From Phytophthora quininea (lineage: Eukaryota; Oomycota; Peronosporomycetes; Peronosporales; Peronosporaceae), in NCBI GenBank assembly GCA_011947345.1, contig JAAVTG010000117.1:124001-188000 (forward strand): a stretch of 64,000 bases of DNA, in the 5' to 3' direction. Positions 32,355 through 42,474 of this stretch are shown piece after piece (the first letter of the stretch is position 1; each line of letters begins with the position of its first letter). Under the pieces are notes generated by a model. That model saw only the letters and a program-made list of their open reading frames with translations, did no database searches and was not told the origin of the DNA. Made by a program: the position numbers and the translations under genes.

Positions 32355-33859
32355 ATGGCAGAAGAACAGCCATCCATCATGGAATTTCCCGGCCAACTAT
32401 CGATGAAGAACCCCTACAATAAGCCATTGTTCTACTTGCGTGCTTGCTACCCAACGTACTACAACAAACTTGTAAGAATGCTTTACGCTGTCGATATCAA
32501 CGAGTGCGAGAATGCTGTCATGGTCGCTGGTACACCAAGTTCGTGTGGAGCAGGTATTATTTCCGTTGTCTGATTGATCTGACACTCGTTCAACTTAGAA
32601 GTCGGCAAATCCATCTTCTTGGCGTATTGCTTCGTGCGATATCGCTGCGAGTCCTGGTGCGACCATCATCACAGTCTCGTTCTTTTGCGACGGTTTGACG
32701 TCCAAGATGAGGGAAAGTGGCGGTATGGCAAGATGACCAACTGATCGATGGGGCGGAGGATTTCAAGTATAGAAGTGTTGGAAGTCATTCGCAAAGCTCA
32801 ATGCGACGCAGAAGCTACCAACCGCCGAGTAATTCACCTATATGATGGACCACCAAATATGATTCCAGATGACGCTAAAGTGGTGTGCTTCACGTATCCG
32901 AGCAAGCTTTCGCTTGGGGAGACTCGAGATTTCTCGGGGCTGAACATACTGCTGTGGGTTGTGGAGGAGCTCCGAACTGCAGCAAATAATTTGGGCCTTA
33001 TATCGACACCAATGCGTTCCGCTGCCGACCCTGACAGCATGGTCGTAATTGCGGATCTCATCAAGGAACGGTTTGACATTTTTGGCAGCGTGGCTCGTGA
33101 ATATCTGACCAGATGTGTGGATTTTGTCTCGGCTCGACGGTTCCAGATGGAAGGCATCGTGACGATGCTGTTTGACATATATCACGTGAAGCCTGTGTTC
33201 GAGAAGGAGGACAAAGAAACATATCGCTGGGTCTGTTAATTTGTATCGAACCTGACAATTGCCAGGACAATAACACCAAAAGTTTATGCAGCGGTTGTTA
33301 GTTGAGTGCTGGAGCAAGCGCAACACGTTCGCGAGGAACGCTATCGTCCAGTGTTTAGAGGGGAGGCAGGCCGCTATTTCGCTTAGAGGTGCGTTGTTTG
33401 AGATGAAAATGCATGGCATATTGAAATCGGAGCTTACCATTCAAGCACGAAAGCTGGATGACGATAACGTCGAGTCCTTGAAGCACGAAAAGTCTACCTA
33501 TCGATACTGCGATTTCGTCCATAATTTCACTACATCGAAACTATCGTTTGGAGGACAGTACTATGTTCCAACGGCGAACAACTCTATGTCGATCGATTCG
33601 ATCTACTTTAGAGAGCCGAATTTTCTGTGTCTATCGAATCGAGCTCCGTAGCGATTGTTACGTTGGAGCAGACGCGCACATATTGGAGTGACTGCAGCTA
33701 CTGGAAATGGTGAAGAAGAACCCAAAGAACGTCGTGTTAATTTTTTCAGTTCCGAAAGTGATTGCAGCGAGCTTCGGGCGCCAAGAGATTGTGCTTGATT
33801 TCGCTACCAACGAAGACAGTGCGGTTCGTCTGAAGGGCGTGACAGATACTACAACCTGA
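32355..33859 (+). pseudogene. Crinkler-like gene with RHS-type NTPase region, copy B
   Basis: The first exon (32355-32538) carries FPGQLSMKNPYNKP and CYPTYYNKLVRML and ends in Ala-Gly-Thr-Pro. After a 60-nt candidate intron the frame continues with Val-Gly-Lys-Ser and FLAYCFVRYR, completing a Walker A nucleotide-binding loop. The pieces at 32748-33239 (HLYDGPP, IKERFDIFGSVAREYL), 33286-33651 (SLRGALFEMKMHGIL, SMSIDSIYF) and about 33690-33859 (LLEMVKKNPKNVVLIF) continue the family pattern. Stops at 32740 and 33237 and further shifts break it. Crinklers are cytoplasm- or nucleus-acting effector-family proteins, and many members are pseudogenes, as here. Confidence 0.7.
32539..32598 (+). other. 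Candidate 60-nt intron inside the P-loop of copy B
   Basis: GTTCGTG...CAACTTAG, phase 1. It splits the fourth codon of the nucleotide-binding loop. An alternative donor at 32554 would give a longer, less canonical loop. Confidence 0.6.
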
Positions 33860-33909
33860 ATGCTGCGGGGGATTTTCAAAATTGCCGACCTCTAGATGCG
33901 TTTTGGCCA

Positions 33910-34204
33910 CGACAAAAGAATTTTCCATATCAACCATACAGGCATTGGGGGCAAAGTGATTCATTTCGGTTATGGGCCATTGTCATGAAGTTCCTTGCGT
34001 GGAAGGCAAGGTGCCGAGTGGCAGCCCAAAGGGAAGGCGGGAGGGTCGACAAACTGGGGCACGCCGCACGGTTCGAAGCAGCGGAGCTTTAGGTGCTGCT
34101 TGGGCGGCGAGGAGCTGTCGCAGGAGATTTGGTGCGGTGGCTGTTGCGTGACCTGTTCACTGCGACGCTCGAACCGAAATGAATCACGACTGCACGGAGA
34201 ACTC
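33910..34204 (+). repeat. Dispersed repeat, copy 1
   Basis: Shares several blocks with 54150-54400, for example ATACAGGCATTGGGG, GCAAGGTGCCGAGTGGCAGC and GACGCTCGAAC, in the same order and orientation. It is non-coding as far as I can see. Copy 1 ends where a TGTTGG...CCAACA element begins. Confidence 0.6.
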
Positions 34205-34314
34205 TGTTGGAACTACCAGCTTGTACCTGATCTGATTGATGGAGAGAAGGCTGATACCTGTCAGTCTTCGATAGGTGCTAAAGTAAATAAACTCACTTTT
34301 GAATCTCCCCAACA
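34205..34314 (+). mobile_element. Small TG...CA element, solo-LTR-like, copy 1
   Basis: 110 bp starting TGTTGGAACTACC and ending CTCCCCAACA, with TGTTGG/CCAACA inverted ends as in short copia LTRs. It is nearly identical to 45300-45408. No target duplication is visible. Confidence 0.6.
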
Positions 34315-34828
34315 GGTTCATGCGGTGGAAAGCGCATTGGAGACTGAAGATCGATCTACCAAACGTCAAGCTTCAAGTCGATTTTAAATTCGACTACCAT
34401 AATTGGGTCGCCATAATAAATATATATGCACTTCACATGATTAATGGCTCATCGTCAGATGAGGTAGGCGCATTCCCAGTTGGCAGCTATCTTCATACGC
34501 TTCCCTTCGGCTTCATACCAGTGACGACCGAAGAAATGAAAGTCGAGTGCTGCACACGTCACAGATAGCAATCATTGGCTGAAATTCCTTTAGAACTTTG
34601 AAAAACAAAATAATATCGGAGATAGATGGAGGAGCGCTGGGGCTTCTTGGCGCCATGGCTGGACGCGTTTCGCGGAAGGGGAATCAAGTTCTGCTACCCA
34701 AGAGAGGAGTCGAATATCTGAAGCTCCGAACATCGTCGTCTGGAAGTCGCTGTGCCCTGGTATCCTGAAGAAAAGTCCTTGCCTCACCACAGAAGCCATT
34801 TCGAAAGTATTGGAAGTCTCGGGACGCC

Positions 34829-36921
34829 TTGGCGCTCTTGGCAGCAGTAGCACGAGTGGATAAGAATGCGTGGAAATTTCTTCTCTCTAGATATTGTGGA
34901 GTGAATTTAGGCACTGATGGAGAAGAACTCTTTGAACTGGACATTCCAGTGCGCTACTTTCTTGAGATTGACCAACGAGGAGCGGAGACGTACAGGTTTA
35001 AGAAAATGGTGCACGAAACTCCTTTACTACTGTGGCATCTCTCAGCGAGAGAATCGAAGCGATGAGTACTTGGATGCATTGCAGAAGATTGCTGCTTTGG
35101 ACAGCAGTTTTACGAATGACAGTAGTGGAGTGGACATTCAAATTCCAATTCGACTGATGTATTGGCGGAGGGTAGATGAACTCTGTGGAGAGGCGCTCGG
35201 ATCAGGCACTAGAGACGAACTTGCAGCTATTATGGCAGCTGAACGAGAGATCAAAAAGCAGTGGGAAGACTACAACAGGCTCCACTCGGGACTACACATT
35301 CCGCCGGGAACACTGCAATGCACGTTTGTGCTCGAACCGGTGCTGGCAAGCCTCGAATCGGCATCGCTGACGGCTCAGAGCATACAGATGATACAGCGGA
35401 TGATGCGTGAGAATGTTTGGTTCTCGCAACTCGATCTGCACGTGGACTTTCGCGAAGATCTGACTTGTGACGATCGGAAATTGGTGAGTGTTTTTGGACA
35501 ATTCATGAGGAATGTATTTGCTAAAACACCTCGGGCTTCTGAACTAGCTAGCACGAGCTACTATCCGTTGAGTGACAATGGCAATGGGCCAAATTCGTTG
35601 CAGTTGGGTTCGGTTCATTTATCATTTAGTAGCGAGGTGGCACCCCAAGACGTTGAGGCAGTTTTCTCTGCTATGGTTTTTAATCAAACGACCAAGAAGA
35701 TTTCAGTCAATATGCGCGAACTATCAAGTATACGAAACACAGCCGAAAGTTGGAAATGGCTGGCTTACGGTATCTTCTCGAAGCGAGCACGGAGATACTC
35801 GGCAGTTGAAGCGATTGAGATCATGGAGATCGTAACAATGAGTGCAGAAGATATGGAAGCATTCGCAGCTGTCGTGAATTCCAACCGTCCAGAAGAAGAG
35901 CTGTTTGGTAGCTCCCAGGCAATCTCGGCAGTCGCACTGCTACACTGAAACCTAGTGCTTCAATCCGCTGGGAATTTACTGCTCGAGGGCTTCCTAAACG
36001 AAGCTCTGATCTGATAGTGTTTGAGACGCTTATTGAGAATGTTCGAGCGTTCAGTGACGATGGAGAAAGCGAGTTCGTAGAGGTTATGATTCCAGGTTTA
36101 GGCCGATGCCAAGTTCGGCGTGAAGATTTGGCCTTTGATGAGCCCAGTGGGGTAGAAGCGACCATGCCCGGGTTAATCTCGCTTCAGCTTGCGTTTAGCA
36201 ACTCTGACTGTGAGTGTGATTACAGTGGGTTACCGAGGTTTCTTGAGACTGTTGGAAAGTCTTTAAAGTCGCTGGAAACAAATGACCTAGACCCCCTCAA
36301 CTGCATCGAATCGAGCCGGAGATGAAGCAGCATTGGGCTCTTCGAAGCTGTCCCAATTTGCGATATCTGGCATTAGACGACAATGTTTTTGTTGGTGTTG
36401 ACCTCAATTTTGACGACTACCACAGAATAGGCAGGCCTCTTCCATCACTAACTTTAAGCTGGTACGATGATGTCAAAGCACTTGTGGCGCAGTTGAGCAA
36501 CACGAATGATCCGCTGAGTCAGTGCGTCCAAAAGGTGCGCATTGACACTTGCCCTCACGATGAGGAGGTGGATCAATCGGCCAAGGTAGCGACCGCACTT
36601 CTGGAGATGCTCGAATTGAATCAAACTCTGGAACACCTCGAGGTCGTCGCTACGCCCAATTATTTCCAGTACTTCGACGCCTTGCGCAAGCACCATCTCA
36701 CGATACTGAAACGAGTACGTGATCCGCCAGCGAAGGAGAACAAACTCGCGTTTCTGAGCGTGATGTCGAGTGGCAATAGCTGTTCGCAGCCGAAAAGGCA
36801 AAGACCAGCAAAGTCTCAGACGAGGCCACTTCCAGACCTCACCCAAGCTCTCGTTCGTGAAATCTTCACGTTTGCCTCGACACCCATCACAAGGCGAGTT
36901 TTCTTCTACAAAAGAACATAA
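34829..36921 (+). pseudogene. Oomycete leucine-rich family protein, frameshifted
   Basis: Three main frames (34917-35948, about 35950-36325 and 36322-36921) join by small shifts near 35920 and 36300. Each junction lies inside a conserved-looking stretch, which supports a single original gene. Middle blocks include VEAVFSAMVFNQTTKKISV, SWKWLAYGIFSKRAR and MEAFAAVVNSN. The later part has leucine-rich pieces (LRSCPNLRYLALDDN, LNQTLEHLEVV) and a terminal LVREIFTFAS. This matches, from memory, a large family of uncharacterised Phytophthora proteins with leucine-rich-repeat-like C-termini. The function is unknown. The upstream frame at 34829-35065 may be its N-terminus or an unrelated piece. Confidence 0.5.
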
Positions 36922-37595
36922 TGGTGGCCTGGAGCTCACGATAGCCTGATCAATATTTCCAACTGAAGGTATGAAGCAACACTGTGGTTTCCATTGCCCT
37001 GGTTTCATGGCCAAGTACCCCCTTTGGAAAAAAAATCCCGTCCGTCGCTTTTTATCGTCGGCGGAAAACGATCTTTCTCATTAGCGGGAACGAGCTTGAG
37101 AATCTCTATCTACGATGCAATGACGTCTGATGATTTGTTAACCGTTCTGCCTTGGTCAATTTGGGTATCCAATGCAGCTGCGCCGTAAACACCGCAAACT
37201 CAATGCGAGACTGCTGGGTCGTTTCTTTGGAATTTAATGCGATGCTTCAAACACCTCTCGTAGGGTCTTCGCAAAGATTGCCGGAAGATACCTTTCCATG
37301 TTAGACATGCCTACGGCGACGACTTCGAAGTCAACAGAGTGTGCGGTCGCGTTCCTGTGCTTTAGAATGATAACGTCGCGCCTGAACATTGTACTTCTGC
37401 CGAAATCAGTTTAACTATAAGCTAAAGCGTCACGTGGGTATGCTTATCAGGAACGCCAGGATTAAAGCAGAGGAGAACCTTGTTGCCCAAGTGAACGGAC
37501 TTCGAAAGCACCCCAGTTTTCGTGAAAGCGGCAGCCCGAGAGGGACCAACCTGTACGAATGCCACTGTGGACTGTGAACGATGCACCAAAGTGCG
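36922..37595. other. No clear gene
   Basis: Short frames only. The DNA from about 37420 on may be remote relics of the membrane-protein family whose tail is clear at 37600-37750. Confidence 0.35.
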
Positions 37596-37599
37596 ACTA

Positions 37600-37750
37600 C
37601 TAGACGAGGATCTCCTCGAGAACGTGCGAGTGCACTGCATTGAATTCCACAATAAACGACCCGGAACTTGAGAACAGTCTCGTGTCGACACTTACGGTGA
37701 GGTCGTCGCTAGATATGAGCCATGTCAGAAATTCTAGTTGCTTCCTTTTG
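37600..37750 (+). pseudogene. Tail relic of the multi-pass membrane protein family
   Basis: Across one shift the DNA reads DLLENVRVHCIEFH and then NSLVSTLTVRSSLDMSH. This matches the tail of the intact gene at 42475 (ELLDKLKVQRIKFH, then TSLVSTLTVDSALDVSH). Only the last 40-odd residues survive. Confidence 0.65.
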
Positions 37751-38334
37751 GAACTGACATCGAGCGGTTTACATGCCCGACAAACACTCATCTTCCAGGG
37801 AGGAGCTATTGGAAACCGGCACGACGAAGAGCAAGTCAAAAGACTGGTATCACATGAACATACTCATCAGGAGCACCAGGATTAAAGCAAACCACGATCT
37901 ATTTTCCCGACCCCCCTCCCCCACACGCACACGCACACTGAAAGCACTCCCAACTATCGTGGAAGCGGCAGCTGCGGAGGAGGAAAAGGAAGACAACACG
38001 ACTGTATCTGGCGCCTGAAATACCGGTGTGGAGTGTTGAAGGGCTTTCACTCAAAGCTGCCGCTGTAAAATGAATTTGACGATGGGATCAAACCGACGTT
38101 ACGTAGTCGAGGAATGCTTTCACGTTTTCAGTGGTGTCCCTTGTGAATATCTGGAGACCAACGAGGAGATTGTTTTGGAACGGCCATCGATTCACTTACT
38201 CACGACAGGAGGTGTGTCAGTGGAAAAGATGCTCTGCTCCTCTTGCTTCGGCTGGAGCTGTTGGTCGTGCTGAAGAGGACTAAAGAGGACCCAGATGCGT
38301 TCATTTTTGACGTTAGGTGGTGTATTTCCACTAC

Positions 38335-38955
38335 CTAGTTTAGATCAGCTAAACTCAGCCGCTTTGGTGAGTTGCGGGCTTGAGTTTTGGCCCACCACAC
38401 GGTGAAGCCTTTCCAAAGCACCCAGTTCTCGTGGTATTGGAGCATGCCCGGTGCCCCGTCCTTGCGAATCGTGTCGATATTCAGGTGCTTTCCCAAAGAG
38501 TTCGGGTCCCAGCCCCGACTTTTGATCGTCGCGTACGCATCGTCCAACAGCTTTTGTTTGTTGTTGCCAGCAGCCTTCCACATTTCCCAATTCTTGCCGG
38601 TGGGGTCGTTCGCCTTTAGCCAGGCCTTAAACTTGTGGTCGTCGAGAGTGTGCAACGTCTTGGTGTACAGGAACTTGTTGACGACTTGCTGCAGTTTCGG
38701 CGGTGCCGCGCGCTCCTCATCGTCATCGTCGGGTTCGTCGCCCCCATCTTCGGCGTCTGTATCCCCGTCATCGGCCGTCTTGCTGGATTGCAGCAGTTTC
38801 CTGGTTGGGGCGCCATCGATCGAACCGACTAACTCTGGAGATGAGATTTCGGACGCAGTGGAAGTTTGCAACCGTTCGGAAGAAATCGCCGCGTCACTGC
38901 TTGACAAGGTGGCGACTGCGGCAAGCCCGGCAAGGAGAATGGCGACCGGTCGCAT
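38335..38955 (-). CDS. RXLR-variant secreted effector candidate
   Basis: The frame encodes 206 residues. Residues 1 to about 22 are a clear signal peptide (MRPVAILLAGLAAVATLSSS...). RKLL at 52-55 stands where an RXLR motif is expected, with Leu in the last position. An Asp/Glu-rich stretch then ends in DEER at 79-82. The C-terminal 120 residues are Trp/Lys-rich and helical (FKAWLKANDPTGKNWEMWKA, then VLWKGFTVWWAKTQ), a pattern of repeated short helices. The R-x-L-L variant with an intact dEER block is seen in a minority of oomycete effectors. Delivery into host cells is an inference. It is single-exon and intact, and a frameshifted paralog lies at 45858-46326. No specific gene is recognised. 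Confidence 0.75.
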   Translation of the reverse strand: MRPVAILLAGLAAVATLSSSDAAISSERLQTSTASEISSPELVGSIDGAPTRKLLQSSKTADDGDTDAEDGGDEPDDDDEERAAPPKLQQVVNKFLYTKTLHTLDDHKFKAWLKANDPTGKNWEMWKAAGNNKQKLLDDAYATIKSRGWDPNSLGKHLNIDTIRKDGAPGMLQYHENWVLWKGFTVWWAKTQARNSPKRLSLADLN

Positions 38956-39322
38956 GGAAGTCTTGAAGCTGAAGGGGGCTTGATCTTGGTTTGGAAAAAT
39001 TGGAAGTGAGCTTTAGGACAGTACGCTGCGCAGTTGGCTGGAGCCGTAGCAGTAGATACGAACGCCTCGACGTCATTAGATTGGTGGGCTGTTTGCTGGA
39101 TGTAAGGTCTGTCAATTTGAGCATATACTGTGGAAGAAGCTAAGCTTCTTCTACCAGTCCTTTGTGCATCAAATAATCCTAGTTTAGTGTGAAAAGCACG
39201 GAAGCGAAAGATGAAAGCGTACCTTAAACGTTGTCAACATAACCTGCGTGCATCAAGATATGCTGACATAAATCTTGCTCGAGAATGCTTAGAAGAGTGT
39301 GCTGCGACCGTGACGACGGAAG
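38956..39322. other. Upstream region of the RXLR-variant gene
   Basis: No gene seen. It should hold the minus-strand promoter of the effector at 38955. Confidence 0.4.
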
Positions 39323-40190
39323 ATGCAAGCGAGCAAGACGAACTTAACTACTATTTCGCCAGACAACGATACAAAGAATAACACCATGATGAATGGAATA
39401 CCAATGGAATACCGGGGCTTTGAACAAACCGTGACTGCAGCTGAAAAAAGTACCAAGTTCTTCTTTCGGCCGCCACGATACGAACTTCAAAATACTCCAT
39501 TTCGATCGATACGAACTTCTGCTGGTGAAGAATCAACCGATCCTACTGAAATCTGCCATGGTTTTCAAGAGCATTGGGGAAAATATCCGGCGACCCTCAC
39601 TTCTCAACTGAAGAACGAGAGATTGGCATGGCGTCTCAACAAACCTTGCTAGCTAGCATCGAGCGCTGACTATCCTCAGAGGTGACCAGGGATCTTGACA
39701 GCGAATTGACGCGGAGGAGTTTGCCTTTGCGATCAAGAAACTAAAACCTCACCCAGCACCGGGTCCAGACGGCTTCACCAGTGATTGTTTTCGTCTAGAT
39801 CCGGAGAAACACTTGCGATATTTTTGGATATCAATTGGAACGTGGGATTCTACTTCCACATCAGCGATATTCCTCGGTGGCGCTACTGTTTAAAAACGAG
39901 ACCGATCTGAACCGGGAAACTTTCGGCCGATCACACTGATGCCCGTTGAGGTCAAGATATTATCGCGAGTATTCAGGAACGACATTCATTTCCAGGAAAC
40001 GACAGCTGAAGTGCCAAGTATTCCCAATCTGCTGAGCTCGTGTAAGATGCACTACCAATTCCTCTACCAACACGCCCATGAGCTTCACTGCAACCGCGCT
40101 ACTGTGGTCTGTGTGCTGCAACAACTTGGTTTTGATCCGCTAGAAAACAATATCCCGGAGCCGATGCACCACATGTGGACGACACGAACG
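39323..40190 (+). pseudogene. LINE reverse transcriptase fragment
   Basis: The plus strand first reads KFFFRPPRYELQN and ESTDPTEICHGFQEHW, the linker ahead of the RT. After shifts it reads LKPHPAPGPDGFTSDCF (about 39750-39800) and NFRPITLMPVEVKILSRVF (about 39915-39975), the first RT blocks of an L1-like LINE. The fragment stops before the catalytic YADD block, although a distal frame to 40193 may belong to it. It is of a different subfamily from the LINE at 11.3-26.7 kb, judging by its block sequences. Confidence 0.65.
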
Positions 40191-40219
40191 TAACTCTCAC
40201 GGGTAGATAGTTTATCTCG

Positions 40220-40834
40220 TTAAGACGAGAAATCCGCTAAACAGTCAATCAATTCAATTTCCTTCCTTCCCTGAATGGTCTCGGCAGTTTTGATGTGTTT
40301 GTGCAGCCACCACACAACATCCCAGTGTTTACCGCTCGCTGCAGCTTCCATACAAACTCCACAAGGAATCTGTTTCCAATGCCGATTTTCCTCCAACATT
40401 TCCAGGACCCATAAATTGCCTAGTGCTGCAGCCTCGTACACCACTCCCTCGTCAATTTCACAGTCTGGGAAATGGTCCAATGCCCATTGGATTTTGTCTT
40501 GATCCCCGCCATAAGTCGCCTCGGTCGTAACTTGAGTAAACTCCCACTTGAAATAGTGGGGCTCGGTGTGAACGAGTTTTGCCACGCTCCAGACGGGACT
40601 ATCAATGACTCGAAGGCCTCGTGTCCATATCAAATCCAGCAGCTTTGTCGATCCCAGGCCATCCAGTTTACAAGCACAGTCGAGTGACATGTCGTCCACG
40701 AGGAAGTCCGAGATTACTGCGCCACCACCATAGCTAGAGACGTCAACCGAGGGATTTCCCTGGAGAATGAAGGCGACAACCGTCAACTGCATCTGAGCAG
40801 CCGAGTTAATTCTTTGGAGTGCGCTATTTTTCAA
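40220..40834 (-). CDS. Ankyrin-repeat-family protein, partial or short
   Basis: This 204-residue frame contains SVAKLVHTEPHYFKWEFTQ, a signature shared with the N-terminal part of the ankyrin gene at 62755 (SVGKLVHTEPHYRRYQF). Ankyrin-like helices follow: FPDCEIDEGVVYEAAALGNL, then ASGKHWDVVWWLHKH. It ends in EIELIDCLADFSS without the GCTxxAMD repeats found in the full-length relatives. It may therefore be a truncated copy or a short family member. The N-terminal 50 residues look unrelated, so the true start may be downstream of 40834. Confidence 0.5.
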   Translation of the reverse strand: MKNSALQRINSAAQMQLTVVAFILQGNPSVDVSSYGGGAVISDFLVDDMSLDCACKLDGLGSTKLLDLIWTRGLRVIDSPVWSVAKLVHTEPHYFKWEFTQVTTEATYGGDQDKIQWALDHFPDCEIDEGVVYEAAALGNLWVLEMLEENRHWKQIPCGVCMEAAASGKHWDVVWWLHKHIKTAETIQGRKEIELIDCLADFSS

Positions 40835-41100
40835 CCCTCTGGGTTCTTCTCAGTTGTACCCAGGCCGGTGAGTGCTGTTGTCCGAGGTAGAAGCAATAAT
40901 TGTGTTCATCAACAACAGAAACACGTTTCAAATACTTATCGCCAAGAACACCAATCTCTTCTGCATGACATTTTCAGGCTTGGTCCTCGGGCAAAGCAAT
41001 ATCACCAACAGATTCGTCCTAGCTCCCAGTGCAGCATTCTTGAATGTTTACACGACAACTTCCATAGCAGTAGCAGCGGTATAATTCAACCACTCAAGAA

Positions 41101-41600
41101 ATGAACGCTCTGGTTCCCGACAAAACTGGATTGAGCCGCTTCAACTTGGGCCCATACAAAAGCCCCTATTTGGCTGCACATGTATACACAAGATCCACGC
41201 CTAACCTGCTCGTAAGCGGCTTGATTCATATAATTGTCAACACTCTGCTTGGTTTCAGGCACCTTCTGACTCTTGAGAGAGAAGTCGACCAGAAGTGTTA
41301 CTGGAAAACTTGGTGGGGGCTTCTGGAATGATCGATTTGTAGGCGATGGGATTCCTGCATGGTGTATGAAGGGAGAACTTTACATGTCTTGCTGCCCCAC
41401 CTCGCTGAGTCACCTGTTGCTGTACACCACACCACCATTCCAGTGTTCACATCTCTGTCTATTTATTGCTGCAATTTGTCCAGTTTACGCTTGAAGTGCT
41501 TCGTAGGCGTTAGCAGTACTGAGCAATTGCATCTCGAAGGGTACACGCTCGTGGTCTGCGGTCTTGTGCGTGAGAGAGAGCCACGTTGCTATTGTTAGCC
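41101..41600 (+). pseudogene. Unrecognised membrane-protein-like fragment
   Basis: The frame 41101-41331 reads FNLGPYKSPYLAAHVY, then a hydrophobic LLVSGLIHIIVNTLLGF, then KCYWKTWWGLL. The neighbouring frames carry on with NDRFVGDGIPAWCM and hydrophobic Cys-rich stretches. It looks like part of a multi-span protein broken by frameshifts. No named family comes to mind. Confidence 0.3.
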
Positions 41601-42474
41601 AGCTGCAGCGAGGCTAGGAAGAGACGGCACACTTCAAACTGACTTTGCCTCCCACCAGCGTCTCGAATAAAACTGTCTCCATATCATCATCACCTTCGCC
41701 GGGGTCTAGTCTAGCACGTTTGTTGGTCTTCTTGTTTTTCTTCGTGGTTCTGCCGTGTTTGTGAAGACTTTCCTTCTCTAGACGTCCGACAATCTCCCGA
41801 CGATGCGAATGGATGTCGAACGGAGGGTGATCTCGGTATGCGTTTGGCTGGCGCCAAGGCTACTGGGAAAGATATCGCGAGAGAGCTATCGCTGCAATCG
41901 GTTGAGTCGCATCTTGCTGGCGACGACAAAAGAATGCACTAGGAATGCGATCCCACAATATGTTTGGGGTGCCGATCTGACCTTGAGCAGCTCTGGACGG
42001 TACCGAGTATGGAACTGCGGCAATACTTGGTGAGCTTGGCGAGGAGCGTTTTATAGTTTTTGCTGCGGTGTTCCTGGCGCGGATGCGAGAAACGAACCCT
42101 GCATGGATGAAGATATTTTCTTCTTTTTATTAGTGGGGAAATGAGGCAAGGCTTGGGTTGATGTTGTCACTCAACGGATAAAAAATGATGCTCGTTACGA
42201 ACGTCATTGTCGAGACGTATGGACTTGTGTGCTAATTTCGTTGCGCCGCCGCTGGGTTCATCAACTCGAGAAAGACGATGGAGACGAGGACCATCGCAGT
42301 AACGTCAATCTTGCTCTATTTACTTTCCTTTTTGTATCTTAAACGGATGCTGCGGATATTTTCTTCAGTTAAGTAGAACTGGACCCGATCAACTGAATTG
42401 TCCGTCCACACAGACCTTACCAAGGATATCGTCCGGCAGGCCTTGGTGGATGGCCGCAGCCTCCATTACTCAAA
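41601..42474. other. No clear gene; upstream region of membrane protein
   Basis: A short Arg-rich plus-strand frame at 41803-42033 and its neighbours (GKDIARELSLQSVESHL) hint at a helix-turn-helix fragment, but I cannot support a family. The last 150 bases precede the ATG at 42475. Confidence 0.3.

Noticed and set aside
37915..37942. CACACG-type simple repeat
   Set aside because: A short microsatellite of no evident function.
40872..41084. Hydrophobic plus-strand frame as a membrane protein
   Set aside because: No start context, no family resemblance and heavy frame disruption around it.
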